A stretch of DNA of 13,356 bases from Pseudorhodobacter antarcticus (GCA_945897655.1 CAMDHB010000054.1:1-13356), one strand, 5' to 3'; shown: positions 1 to 7,826, counted from the stretch's first letter. Notes: a model not told the origin generated them from the sequence alone. Numbers and translations are program-made.

Positions 1-423
1 CTCTCGCCCGCTGAGCAGCCCCTCTGGCCCCTTGGGGATGAGTGAAACAGGCGCAAACACCTCGCCCGCGATCATCGCCTTGACGGCTGCCACCAGATTG
101 CGCGACCCGAGTGTCTTGGGCACGAACCCCGCAGCCCCCATTTCCAGTGCTGTCGCCGCTGTGTCGGTTGAAATTGCGCCTGAAATCAGGGCCACCGGAT
201 GGGGACGATTGGCCTTGATCAGCCGTGCGAGGCCGGACAGGCCGTTCATGCCGGGCATTTCGTAGTCAACCAGGATCAGGTCAAACCGCGCCGTGGCCAC
301 CAGAGCCAGTGATTGGTCGACATCAGAGGCCAGTTGCACCTCGTCAAATCCCTCGGCCACAAGACGGGCTGCGATCATCTCCAGCACCAGGTCGTGATCG
401 TCAGCCACCAGAATACGCGTCAT
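1..423 (-). CDS. NarL/FixJ-type response regulator, 3' part outside the window
   Basis: Cytoplasmic two-component regulator. I read the first 141 codons on the minus strand; the gene continues past base 1. The receiver domain fills residues 1-120. The acidic pair is D8/D9, the phosphoacceptor is D53 (in LVDYEMPGMNG), the switch serine is S81 and the invariant lysine is K103. A linker then leads to LLSGRE at the window edge, which matches the start of a LuxR-type helix-turn-helix (usually LTxRE). A full NarL-type regulator is about 210 residues, so some 70 are missing. The start is ATG at 423 with AGGGAA eight bases upstream. It is divergent from the Moco-fold protein and hybrid kinase at 616-3703, which makes it the natural output of that kinase; this link is inferred from position. 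The DNA-binding domain itself is not visible. Confidence 0.85.
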   Translation of the reverse strand, partial: MTRILVADDHDLVLEMIAARLVAEGFDEVQLASDVDQSLALVATARFDLILVDYEMPGMNGLSGLARLIKANRPHPVALISGAISTDTAATALEMGAAGFVPKTLGSRNLVAAVKAMIAGEVFAPVSLIPKGPEGLLSGRE

Positions 424-589
424 CCGTCAAATTCCCTATGCGGTGCAGGGGAGAGGCACCAACACGTCACCAGGCCGCAGATATCGAAGTTTATGTGTCC
501 ATACCATCGCATGGATCAGTTCAGGGCAACCCTATCCTTTCGGTTAGTTGATTTTTTGTCGCGTTTTGGTTTCCGCTAGGGCTAAGTGA

Positions 590-600
590 TGACAGTGTCA
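590..600. promoter_or_regulatory. 11-bp palindrome before the Moco-fold gene
   Basis: TGACAGTGTCA is a perfect 5-bp inverted repeat around a single central base. It lies 15 bases upstream of the preferred ATG at 616, in the spacer between two divergent transcription units. It could be an operator half-site pair or chance; no regulator can be named. If translation started at 586 or 589 it would be coding sequence instead. Confidence 0.25.
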
Positions 601-615
601 ATTTGGGAATGTCGC

Positions 616-1128
616 ATGAAATCGTTTCGGACGCTTTTTGCTTGCATCGCTGCAATTTGCATATTGGCCGGGGGGAGCCAAGGCGAGTCCTTTGAAACGC
701 CCGTGGGCCCTGTGATCCTGACCGTCGTCGGGCTGGACACGGAACGCTTTCCCGGCGGTGAGGTTTTGTTTGACGTCGACATGCTGCGCGCCTTGGGCGA
801 GGTTGAGATGACAACCTCAACCATCTGGACCGATGGTGCCCATGTTTACACCGGCATATCGCTGAAGACGCTGGCTGCGGCGTTTGAGATTGAAAACGAT
901 CTGCTGAAACTGCATGCGCTGAATGACTATGCGATCGAATTCCCAGCCTCTGAAGCCTATGACGACGGCCCGATCCTGGCCTATCTGACAGATGGCGCGC
1001 AGATGTCGGTACGCGACAAGGGACCGGTCTGGTTAATCTATCCGTTTGATACCAATATAAAATACCGGACCGACATCGCCTTTTCCCGCAGCATATGGCA
1101 ACTCGACCGGATCGAAGTGATGCGATAA
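616..1128 (+). CDS. Secreted sulfite-oxidase-fold (molybdopterin-binding domain) protein without the catalytic cysteine
   Basis: Predicted periplasmic protein of 170 residues. Residues 1-23 form a signal peptide: K2 and R5, then a hydrophobic stretch to about residue 18, with likely cleavage after SQG. The rest resembles the oxidoreductase molybdopterin-binding fold (sulfite oxidase/YedY type): TIWTDGAHVYTGISLKTL around 69-86, ALNDYAIEFP at 101-110, and LTDGAQMSVRDKGP up to IYPFD at 124-145. The only cysteines (C10, C15) are in the signal peptide, so the cysteine that ligates molybdenum in true sulfite oxidases is absent. A sensory or ligand-binding role is therefore more likely than catalysis. 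I chose ATG 616 because the signal peptide begins there and GGGA lies eight bases upstream; GTG 586 or ATG 589 would add a charged, non-signal-like extension. The hybrid kinase gene follows after 31 bp, so this may be its periplasmic input partner (inference). Confidence 0.8.
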   Translation: MKSFRTLFACIAAICILAGGSQGESFETPVGPVILTVVGLDTERFPGGEVLFDVDMLRALGEVEMTTSTIWTDGAHVYTGISLKTLAAAFEIENDLLKLHALNDYAIEFPASEAYDDGPILAYLTDGAQMSVRDKGPVWLIYPFDTNIKYRTDIAFSRSIWQLDRIEVMR

Positions 1129-1159
1129 GCGGCCACAGCGTGCAACAGGACCTTCCCGC

Positions 1160-3703
1160 GTGACGCAACCCGCCCGCTTTCAGTTCTTGCGATCCATCAG
1201 GCTGCGCCTGACTGTGGCAGGCATGTTCCTGCTGGTTTTTGCGATCAGCATCACGGCGCTGTCGATTGATGTGCAGCGCCAGATCAGGGCCGAAAGCGAA
1301 GCCCGGTCTGACAATTGGCAATGGGCCCTGTCGCAGATCGAGGTGGAGTTGATCCAGCTGATGCTGGCCGCGGATGCGGTGCAGGAGGGTGAGGGCCAGT
1401 TGAAGATGGTCCGTTTGCGGTTTGACGTGCTGTACAGCCGCATCCGGACCCTGAGGGTGGGCGACGTCTTTGACGGGTTGCGCGAACAGCCTGGGTTTAA
1501 TTCCAGCATCCTGCGACTGACATCGTTTCTGGACCAGCAGGTCCCTGTGATTGACGGCCCGGATGAAGGGCTGTTGCAGGGGCTGGAAGAGTTGGAACGT
1601 CAGGCAAAGGCCGTGGCCGAGGATGCGCGAACGATCGGCCTGAAAGGGGTCGCCCTCATCTCCCGGCTGACCGATGAGAACCGGCGCCAAGTCGTGCGCA
1701 CCTTGGAAATGGCCGAGGTGCTGACGGCCGTGCTGGTGGCATTTTTGGTGGCACTGGTGATCGCATTGGTGAGACTGTTGCGCAATCTCCGCCGGCGTGC
1801 GGCCGAGAACCTTGCAACCCTGTCACGGCTGGATTCCATCGTTTCCACCACGCTGGAGGCGATTGTGACCATGGACAGCCGCGGCCGCATTATCGATTTC
1901 AACGCGGCGGCCTGTCACTCGCTGGGCTACACCCGCGATCAGGCAGTGGGCGCGGACATGGCCCTGTTGCAGGTGGTGCAGGTCGACGGGGAGGCATTGT
2001 TCCGACCGGGGCTGCCACCCAGCCAGCACGACCAAGGCAAGCTTCGCGTCACCGCGCGCCATCAGGACGGGCGGTTGTTTCCAGCCGAACTGTCGGTCTC
2101 GCAGGGGGGCGAGGGTGAAACAGCGCTGTTTGTGGCCTTTCTGCGCGATCTGTCCGAGCAACTGGCCGCTGAAGAAGTCCTGATCGCCGCCCGGGACAAG
2201 GCGCAAGCGGGCGAAAAGGCCAAGGCCGATCTGCTGGTCGTGATGAGCCATGAGATTCGCACCCCGCTGAATGGCATGATCGGCACGATCGAGTTGCTGG
2301 AAACGACCAAGTTGCAGCCCGAGCAGCGCGAATACCTGCGGATCATGCAAACCTCGGGGCAGGTGCTGATGCAGCATGTCAGCGATGTTCTGGAAATTGC
2401 CCGTCTGGACAGTGGCAAGGCACCCTTGACGCTGGTTCCGGTTGACCTGTCCACCCTTGTTCAAGAGGTTATGGCGAACCAAAGGCCCACCTGTCAGGCC
2501 AACGGCAACACTATCCTGTTCGGCGGGCCAGCGGATGGCCGCACTTGGGTGACCTGCGACAGGGCGCTGATGCAGCACATCTTGCAGAATCTGATCGGCA
2601 ACGCGGTCAAGTTCACGCGCGACGGCACGATCCAGATCGACGTCACCCATCTGTCCGACCAGGGCCCAACCGAGATTTTGATTTCCGATACCGGGATCGG
2701 CATCTCGCAGGCCGACCTTGGGCGGATCTTTGATGACTTCGTGACGCTGGACGCCACCTATGCGCGGCGCTGGGAGGGGACGGGTCTGGGGCTGGGGATT
2801 GTCAGGCGGATTGTCGATCAGATGGGCGGGACGCTGACCGTGCAAAGTCAGGAAGGCGTGGGCAGCCAGTTCCGGGTCAGCCTGCCCTTGCAGATCATCG
2901 AGGAGCCGCCCGTTGTGGCTGCCCCGGATGAGGCCGAACCGAAACGGCATTTGAGCGTTCTGGTGGTTGAAGACAATGAATTCAACCGCGTCATCGTGCG
3001 CGCCATGCTGCAAAAAGAAGGGGTCGAGGTGTTCGAGGCGCATGATGGCGAAGAGGGGATCACCCTTGCCAATGCGCGGACCTTCGATCTGATCTTGATG
3101 GATATCTCGATGCCTCGGGTGGACGGTTTGCAAGCGACGCAAGCGATTCTGACCGGCGAGGGGGCCTCGGCGCATAGCCCGATCGTGGCCATGACCGCCC
3201 ATGCCCTGCCCGAAGAGGCCGCCCGGTTCCGCAAGGCAGGGATGGAGCGCATTCTGGTCAAGCCCATCACACGCGCCATGCTGAAGGCCGTGCTGGATGG
3301 CTTCCTGGAGGCCGGGATCGGGGCCGAAGTTGTGGCCGACAAATTGTTGTGCGACGACGTGATGCAGGAATTGGTCCAGCATCTGGGTGAAGCCAAGACA
3401 AAGGCGCTGGCTGGCCGTTTCCTGACGGAGACGGCGGCGCAGGTGGACATGATCGTAGCCACCTTGCAGCGGGCCAAGCCTGATGACGAGGTTTTCCGGG
3501 TTCTGCACCGCATTCAAGGTTCGGCCGCGATGTTTGGGGCCAAGGCCTTGGGCAGCTATCTGTCCGACATCGAAGCAGCATGGCATGAGGGACAGGCAGA
3601 TGAGGCCGCGCGGCAGTTGGCGGCGTTAGGCCTGATCTGGCAAAACACCCAACGGGCGTTTCACGAGGCGGGGGTTTTGCCCCAGGCCTCCAGCTTGCGG
3701 TAA
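1160..3703 (+). CDS. Hybrid sensor histidine kinase with receiver and HPt domains
   Basis: Inner-membrane kinase of 847 residues. Order: TM1 about 17-36, a mostly helical periplasmic region about 38-184, TM2 about 185-206, a short linker, PAS about 222-335, HisKA with phosphorylatable H364 (MSHEIRTPLNG), and HATPase with N box N477, G1 box DTGIGI at 510-515 and G2 box GTGLGLG at 540-546. A receiver follows at about 597-715 (E604/D605, phosphoacceptor D648, T679, K701). The C-terminal HPt has H783 in HRIQGSA. This is the ArcB/TorS/BarA layout, so phosphate would move H364 to D648 to H783 and then to a separate regulator. The start is GTG with AGGA nine bases upstream. The upstream Moco-fold gene is probably in the same operon. 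The 3' end overlaps the convergent LuxO-like gene by 43 bp. The signal is unknown, and no recognised sensor family is visible in the periplasmic part. Confidence 0.93.
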   Translation: MTQPARFQFLRSIRLRLTVAGMFLLVFAISITALSIDVQRQIRAESEARSDNWQWALSQIEVELIQLMLAADAVQEGEGQLKMVRLRFDVLYSRIRTLRVGDVFDGLREQPGFNSSILRLTSFLDQQVPVIDGPDEGLLQGLEELERQAKAVAEDARTIGLKGVALISRLTDENRRQVVRTLEMAEVLTAVLVAFLVALVIALVRLLRNLRRRAAENLATLSRLDSIVSTTLEAIVTMDSRGRIIDFNAAACHSLGYTRDQAVGADMALLQVVQVDGEALFRPGLPPSQHDQGKLRVTARHQDGRLFPAELSVSQGGEGETALFVAFLRDLSEQLAAEEVLIAARDKAQAGEKAKADLLVVMSHEIRTPLNGMIGTIELLETTKLQPEQREYLRIMQTSGQVLMQHVSDVLEIARLDSGKAPLTLVPVDLSTLVQEVMANQRPTCQANGNTILFGGPADGRTWVTCDRALMQHILQNLIGNAVKFTRDGTIQIDVTHLSDQGPTEILISDTGIGISQADLGRIFDDFVTLDATYARRWEGTGLGLGIVRRIVDQMGGTLTVQSQEGVGSQFRVSLPLQIIEEPPVVAAPDEAEPKRHLSVLVVEDNEFNRVIVRAMLQKEGVEVFEAHDGEEGITLANARTFDLILMDISMPRVDGLQATQAILTGEGASAHSPIVAMTAHALPEEAARFRKAGMERILVKPITRAMLKAVLDGFLEAGIGAEVVADKLLCDDVMQELVQHLGEAKTKALAGRFLTETAAQVDMIVATLQRAKPDDEVFRVLHRIQGSAAMFGAKALGSYLSDIEAAWHEGQADEAARQLAALGLIWQNTQRAFHEAGVLPQASSLR

Positions 3704-5085
3704 AGGGTCGAGGGGGACAGATCCAGCACGCGGGCGGCCTTGGGGACAGAACCACCGTGCAGCGCCAGGGTCGCGGTGACAATGATCCGCTCCACCTCGG
3801 CCAGGGGGCGGCCAAGGAGGCCGTCAAGGGTGGGTTCCGTGTGGTCCGTCAGGGCGGTTTGCGGGTTCAGCGGACGGGTTTCGCTGGTGGTGGTCAGGTC
3901 CTCGGGCAACATGGCGGGGGTGACCAAGCCGCCATCGTTCAGCACCACCACATTGCGGATCACGTTCAGAACCTGACGCACATTGCCGGGCCAGCGCAGA
4001 CGGCGAAACAGGTCGGCCACATCGCGCGACAGGCCGTCAAACACGCGGCCCTCTTCACCGGCGAACTGGGCCAAAGCGGCTTCGGCAATTTCGATCACAT
4101 CATTGCCCCGGTCGCGCAGCGGCGGCATGTGGATCGGCACAACAAACAGCCGGTAATACAGATCCTCGCGGAACTGGCCGCGGCGAACGGCGTCCAGCGG
4201 GTCGCGGTTGGTGGCGCAGATGATGCGCACATTCACCTTTTGCGGGCGATTGGACCCGACTGGCAGCACGGTCGAGGTTTGCAGGAACCGTAGCAGTTTG
4301 GTCTGCAGCGCCGGGGCCATTTCGCAGATTTCATCCAGAAACAGCGTGCCGCCATCGGCGGCGGCGGCGGCCCCCGGCCTGTCGGAAATCGCGCCGGTGA
4401 AGGACCCTTTGACATGGCCGAACACCTCGGATTCCAGCAGGTCATGCGGGATGGCACCACAGTTCAGCGCGATGAAGGGGCCCTTGGCCCGCGCCGATGT
4501 GCCATGAACTGCCAAGGCGCACAGTTCCTTGCCCGTGCCGCTTTCGCCGGTGATGAAGACGGTGGCCATCGAATTTGCGACCGAGGCGATCTTGGAGTGG
4601 ATCCGCTGCATCACCTCGGACGAGCCCAGAAAGGGGCGCTGGGGGGGCAGTTGCACCGGTTTGCCCGCAGCGACACTGGCAGGTGCGTGCCGGGTCGGCG
4701 GCGCACCTGTCGCGTTGCTGACCGCACTTAAAAAGCGCCCCTCGTCAAAGGGTTTGACCAGAAATTCATGCGCACCGGCCCGCATTGCCGCGACCGCCTT
4801 GTTGATGGACCCGTTGGCCGTGATGACCACAATCTTGGTGCCGGGCCGCACCGCCAGCATTTCGTGGATCATCTCCAACCCATCCCGGTCAGGCAAGCCC
4901 AGGTCCAGCAACACCACCTGAGAGCCCGCTGCGACAAAGGTCGCCATGCCTTCGGCGGCCGACCCCGCAACCCGCACCTGATACCCCGCCCCCTGCAACA
5001 CAGTCTGATAAATCAGTTGCAGCGAGGGGGTATCCTCGATCAGCAGGACAGACGATTTGCCAGCTTGGGGGGCGGGTTGTTTCAT
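3661..5085 (-). CDS. LuxO-family sigma-54-dependent response regulator
   Basis: Cytoplasmic activator of 474 residues. Receiver at about 11-125: E17/D18, phosphoacceptor D61, T89, K111. AAA+ domain at about 152-385: Walker A GESGTGKE at 180-187, GSFTGA at 227-232 (the sigma-54 contact loop, usually GAFTGA), Walker B GGTLFLDE at 245-252, and REDLYYRL at 306-313. Fis-type helix-turn-helix at about 430-470. Within the AAA+ part, DEICEM, QTKLLRF and WPGNVRQVLNVIRN resemble LuxO more than NtrC or DctD. Family knowledge: LuxO-type proteins drive RpoN promoters when phosphorylated. The start overlaps the stop of the upstream HPt gene as ATGA, and only a distant AAAGGA precedes it, so translation is probably coupled. 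LuxO-like is a family call from motifs; the targets, and any tie to quorum sensing here, are unknown. Confidence 0.9.
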   Translation of the reverse strand: MKQPAPQAGKSSVLLIEDTPSLQLIYQTVLQGAGYQVRVAGSAAEGMATFVAAGSQVVLLDLGLPDRDGLEMIHEMLAVRPGTKIVVITANGSINKAVAAMRAGAHEFLVKPFDEGRFLSAVSNATGAPPTRHAPASVAAGKPVQLPPQRPFLGSSEVMQRIHSKIASVANSMATVFITGESGTGKELCALAVHGTSARAKGPFIALNCGAIPHDLLESEVFGHVKGSFTGAISDRPGAAAAADGGTLFLDEICEMAPALQTKLLRFLQTSTVLPVGSNRPQKVNVRIICATNRDPLDAVRRGQFREDLYYRLFVVPIHMPPLRDRGNDVIEIAEAALAQFAGEEGRVFDGLSRDVADLFRRLRWPGNVRQVLNVIRNVVVLNDGGLVTPAMLPEDLTTTSETRPLNPQTALTDHTEPTLDGLLGRPLAEVERIIVTATLALHGGSVPKAARVLDLSPSTLYRKLEAWGKTPAS

Positions 5086-5441
5086 GGTTGTGCCGCGTGG
5101 TCCTTTTGCGCCGACCTGACGCGAGCGATCAACTGGTCCAAAAGCACGGCGATTTCGGCCAGAACATCCGACACCGGGGCAGGTTCGAGGGCGCGAACCA
5201 GCCGGTTCAGCCGTTCGGCCAGAACATACAACCCATCCGCCCCCACTGTGCCGGAAATCGCCAGCAACACATGGCTTTGTTCGCGCAAGGCCAGACGATC
5301 GGGCCCAATGGCCGCCTTGGCCAAGGCTGCGGCCACGCGCGACAGATCCTCGTCCAGTCGCAACAAAAGCTCGTGCCCCGTCTCTGGACCGGCAAGGTTC
5401 AGCAGGGCCAAGAACCGGGGTTCATCAAAGCTTTCTTTCAC
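5082..5441 (-). CDS. Free-standing HPt phosphotransfer protein, LuxU-like
   Basis: Small all-helical cytoplasmic phosphotransfer protein. With the start used here it has 119 residues. The HPt core has H57 in SHVLLAISGTVGADGL; the basic residue and GS(A) normally found just after the histidine are replaced by LLAISGTVGA. FDEPRFLALLNLAGPETG near the N terminus fits the first helix of the family. The frame is open up to GTG 5531, which overlaps the maeB stop as GTGA. The extra 30 residues have no HPt character, so GTG 5441 is preferred; neither site has a strong ribosome binding site. The gene lies between maeB and the LuxO-like activator and overlaps the latter as ATGA, so it likely relays phosphate to D61 of that regulator. 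The donor kinase is not identified; the hybrid kinase at 1160-3703 already has its own HPt. Confidence 0.8.
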   Translation of the reverse strand: MKESFDEPRFLALLNLAGPETGHELLLRLDEDLSRVAAALAKAAIGPDRLALREQSHVLLAISGTVGADGLYVLAERLNRLVRALEPAPVSDVLAEIAVLLDQLIARVRSAQKDHAAQP

Positions 5442-5527
5442 GGCAGTTCCGGTGAACCTATTGCAGGGCAAACTGTTGCCAAGGTTAGCCCGATGTCTGT
5501 CAATGTCCAGCCTTTCAACCCTTGCCC

Positions 5528-7807
5528 TCACCCGTAGTGTGACACCGGCGTTGCCGCGAGGGCCGAGACGTTCAGCAACCCCCGTGCCGTGATGGAAGGT
5601 GTGACGATATGCGCCCGGTTGCCCATGCCCATCAGGATCGGCCCCACCTCCAGCCCCCCCGCCTTCATCTTCAGCATGTTGCGGGCGGCGTTGGCAGCGT
5701 CGGTATAGCCGAAAATCAGAATGTTCGCGGCCCCTTGCAGGCGCGCGTTGGGGAACATCCGGTGGCGCAGTTCGGCGTCAAGGGCGGCATCCAGGCTCAT
5801 CTCGCCCTCATATTCGAAATCCACCTCGCGGCTGTCCAATATCTCCATCGCGGCGCGCATCCGGCGTCCGCTGTCGCTGTCGAGGTTGCCAAAGTTGGAA
5901 TGCGAACACAGCGCCACCTTGGGCGCCACGCCAAAGCGGCGGGCGTGGCGGACGGCACCGATGGCTGTTTCGGCGATTTGTTCGGGCGTTGGGATCGGGT
6001 TGACCTGTGTATCGGCCACAAACAGCGGCCCATCTTCCAGAATCATCAGCGACAGCGCCCCACGCGGGTGCAGGCCGCCCCGTGCCAGCACTTGGCGGAC
6101 ATAGTTCATATGCCACAGATACTGGCCAAAGGCCCCGCAGATCATGCTGTCGGCATCGCCCCGGTGCACGGCCACAGCGGCAATCGCGGTCGAATTGGTG
6201 CGGATGATGGCGCGGGCGGTGTCAGGGGTAACCCCCTGACGTTGCAGCAATTCGTGATAGCTGCCCCAGTAATCGCGGTAGCGGCGGTCATTCTCGGGGT
6301 TGATGATCTCAAAATCCCGGTCAGGCCGGATCGGCAGGCCCGCGCGTTCGCAGCGCGTGGCAATCACTTCGGGGCGACCGATCAGAATGGGCTTGATCGT
6401 CATCTCTTCCAGCATGGCATTGGCGGCGCGCAGAACCCGCTCATCCTCGCCTTCCGCAAAGATGATCGTCCGGGTCGAGGTGCTTGCCGCCTCGAACACC
6501 GGGCGCATGATCAGGGCGGACTTGAACACCGACCCATCCAGCTTTTGACGATACGCCTCCAGATCGGCGATGGGTCTGGTCGCCACCCCGGTTTCCATCG
6601 CCGCCTTGGCCACGGCACTTGCGACGACGCCAATCAGGCGCGGGTCAAAGGGTTTGGGGATGAGATAGTCCGCGCCAAAGGTCAGTTGTTCCCCGGTATA
6701 GGCAGCAGCCGCCTCCGCGCTGGTGGTGGCGCGGGCAAGGGCCGCAATGCCGTCGATACAGGCCAGTTCCATCGCGGCATTGATCGTGGTCGCCCCCACA
6801 TCCAGCGCACCGCGAAAGATGAAGGGGAAACACAGCACGTTGTTGACCTGATTGGGAAAGTCGCTGCGCCCGGTCGCGATGATGGCATCGGGGGCAACGG
6901 CGCGCACGGCGTCGGGCAGGATTTCCGGTGTCGGGTTCGCCAGCGCAAAGACGATCGGGCGCGGGGCCATCTGGGCCACCATATCGGGCGTCAGAACCCC
7001 GGGGCCGGACAGGCCCAGGAACAGATCCGCCCCACCGATCACATCTGCCAGCTTGGCCGGAACCGTGCCTTGGGCAAAGGCCGCCTTCTGGGCCGAGGTT
7101 TCCGATGTCCGCCCGTGATAGACCAGCCCGTCAATGTCACACAGCCAGATGTTCTCGCGCCGCACCCCCAGCTTGACCAGCATGTTGAGGCAAGCAATCC
7201 CCGCCGCCCCGCCACCTGTGGACACGATCTTTATATCCTCGAACTTCTTCCCCGCCACCAGCAGCGCATTGGTCGCAGCCGCACCCACGACGATGGCCGT
7301 GCCATGCTGGTCGTCATGGAACACAGGGATTTTCATTCGCTCTCGGCACAATTGTTCAACGATGAAACAATCGGGGGCCTTGATGTCCTCCAGATTGATC
7401 GCACCAAAGGTCGGCTCCAGCGCGCAGACAATAGCGGCCAGCTTGACCGGGTCAGGTTCGTTCAACTCGATGTCGAAACAGTCGATATTGGCGAATTTCT
7501 TGAACAGGACCGCCTTGCCCTCCATCACCGGTTTGGAGGCCAAAGCGCCAATGTTTCCAAGGCCAAGGACGGCGGTGCCGTTGGTCACGACACCCACAAG
7601 GTTGCCGCGAATGGTGTACCGGCTGGCCGTGGCAGGATCGGCCTTGATCTCCAGACAGGCTTCGGCCACGCCGGGGGAATAGGCGCGGGCAAGGTCACGG
7701 CCATTGGCCAGGGGCTTGGTCGCCCGGATCTCCAGCTTCCCGGGCTTGGGGAATTCGTGGTAATCCAGTGCCGCCTGCCGTGCGTTCTCTTGCCGAACCT
7801 CTTCCAT
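5528..7807 (-). CDS. maeB: NADP-dependent malic enzyme with C-terminal phosphotransacetylase-like domain
   Basis: Cytoplasmic enzyme of 759 residues catalysing malate + NAD(P)+ to pyruvate + CO2 + NAD(P)H, linking the TCA cycle to pyruvate and NADPH supply. The malic enzyme part is about 1-430: YSPGVAEAC at 43-51, NGTAVLGLGNIG at 76-87, EGKAVLFKKF at 96-105, HDDQHGTA at 164-171, Rossmann loop STGGGAAG at 196-203, and ANPTPEI at 290-296. The phosphotransacetylase (PTA/PTB) domain is about 440-750; in this family it is generally regulatory (acetyl-CoA binding) rather than catalytic. Length and layout are those of ordinary MaeB/Dme/Tme. The ATG is preceded by AGGAG with a nine-base gap. Cofactor preference (NAD versus NADP) cannot be read with certainty. 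The HPt and LuxO-like genes follow on the same strand. The upstream spacer, shared with the VOC-bicupin gene, has operator-like repeats. Confidence 0.95.
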   Translation of the reverse strand: MEEVRQENARQAALDYHEFPKPGKLEIRATKPLANGRDLARAYSPGVAEACLEIKADPATASRYTIRGNLVGVVTNGTAVLGLGNIGALASKPVMEGKAVLFKKFANIDCFDIELNEPDPVKLAAIVCALEPTFGAINLEDIKAPDCFIVEQLCRERMKIPVFHDDQHGTAIVVGAAATNALLVAGKKFEDIKIVSTGGGAAGIACLNMLVKLGVRRENIWLCDIDGLVYHGRTSETSAQKAAFAQGTVPAKLADVIGGADLFLGLSGPGVLTPDMVAQMAPRPIVFALANPTPEILPDAVRAVAPDAIIATGRSDFPNQVNNVLCFPFIFRGALDVGATTINAAMELACIDGIAALARATTSAEAAAAYTGEQLTFGADYLIPKPFDPRLIGVVASAVAKAAMETGVATRPIADLEAYRQKLDGSVFKSALIMRPVFEAASTSTRTIIFAEGEDERVLRAANAMLEEMTIKPILIGRPEVIATRCERAGLPIRPDRDFEIINPENDRRYRDYWGSYHELLQRQGVTPDTARAIIRTNSTAIAAVAVHRGDADSMICGAFGQYLWHMNYVRQVLARGGLHPRGALSLMILEDGPLFVADTQVNPIPTPEQIAETAIGAVRHARRFGVAPKVALCSHSNFGNLDSDSGRRMRAAMEILDSREVDFEYEGEMSLDAALDAELRHRMFPNARLQGAANILIFGYTDAANAARNMLKMKAGGLEVGPILMGMGNRAHIVTPSITARGLLNVSALAATPVSHYG

Positions 7808-7826
7808 GCCTGGCCTCTCCTGATTT

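Noticed and set aside
521..1690. 389-codon minus-strand open frame across the Moco-fold gene and kinase start
   Set aside because: No domain, low-complexity Arg/Ser/His composition, and it runs antisense to two well-supported plus-strand genes.
1823..3586. 587-codon open frame on the minus strand opposite the hybrid kinase
   Set aside because: Its His/Gln/Arg-rich composition is typical of antisense shadows, and the plus strand carries a full, motif-complete kinase.
5468..5486. Sigma-54-like site (TGGCA...TTGC, minus strand) before the HPt gene
   Set aside because: The GG and GC elements are nine bases apart instead of the strict ten, so it is unlikely to work as an RpoN promoter.
5475..5503. 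TTGACA on the minus strand as a -35 box before the HPt gene
   Set aside because: No acceptable -10 hexamer lies 16-18 bases downstream.
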